Assembly: GCA_963210315.1 (NCBI GenBank)
Contig: OY723276.1
Coordinates: 558,001 to 622,000 of the forward strand
Length of the DNA: 64,000 nucleotides
Direction: 5' to 3'
From: Rhynchopus euleeides
Lineage: Eukaryota > Euglenozoa > Diplonemea > Diplonemida > Diplonemidae
This document shows, piece by piece, positions 63,982 to 64,000 of the stretch. Every line of letters begins with the position of its first letter. The first letter of the stretch is position 1. Made by a program: the position numbers and the translations under genes. The notes below the pieces were generated by a model. That model was given only the letters and a program-made list of their open reading frames with translations, was not told where the DNA came from and did no database searches.

Positions 63982-64000
63982 GCTGCTCGCCCCCTTCCCC

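Overview
Organism and character. This is a nuclear genome window from a eukaryote, most likely a unicellular alga or related protist. The genes carry GT-AG introns, three of them with GTATGT or GTATGA donors. They encode eukaryote-specific proteins (SKP1, a SP-RING SUMO ligase, a NIPA transporter, a PLAC8 protein). Much of the window is repeats, long G or C homopolymers and retroelements. GC-rich coding exons, large repeat-filled spacers and same-strand genes on the right would fit a chromerid-like alveolate alga, but that is an inference and a weak one. Nothing bacterial is present.

Layout. Positions 1-545 hold the 5' part of a minus-strand gene running off the left edge. From 546 to about 29,100 the only convincing gene is a three-exon PLAC8-family gene (9,050-10,996, minus), whose first intron contains a deleted LINE derivative. 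The rest of that stretch is repeats: large-inverted-repeat elements flanked by TA, a 320-350 bp TIR element present twice, ~100 bp CTTCGCT/AGCGAAG-ended elements, a 60 bp hairpin repeat often in pairs, and microsatellites. A NIPA-type magnesium transporter gene (29,146-30,738, minus) follows. A ~9.7 kb LINE (31,696-41,385, plus) encodes a coiled-coil ORF1, an OTU protease-like domain, an APE endonuclease, reverse transcriptase and RNase H. Its reverse transcriptase is split by a TA-flanked DNA element. A 3.07 kb TIR element (41,888-44,957) comes next.

From 45,810 to the right edge every gene is on the minus strand: a two-exon helical protein of unknown function, a drug/metabolite-transporter-type sugar-phosphate or nucleotide-sugar transporter, a complete tyrosine-recombinase retroelement, an EndoG-type nuclease, a four-exon SKP1, a small membrane protein, and a SP-RING protein with a TFIIS-N-like domain.

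What stands out. The two long retroelements are the strongest material. The tyrosine-recombinase element has the order gag - YR - RT/RNase H, with gag and YR in one frame separated by a single TGA. It has split direct repeats and sits in a (TGG)n tract. The LINE has ORF1, OTU and APE-RT in one frame separated by two single TAG codons. TAG and TGA also end ordinary genes here, so readthrough or point mutation is more likely than a changed genetic code. Several unrelated TIR elements are inserted at TA dinucleotides inside G tracts, sometimes directly abutting one another. No rRNA, tRNA or CRISPR was recognised.
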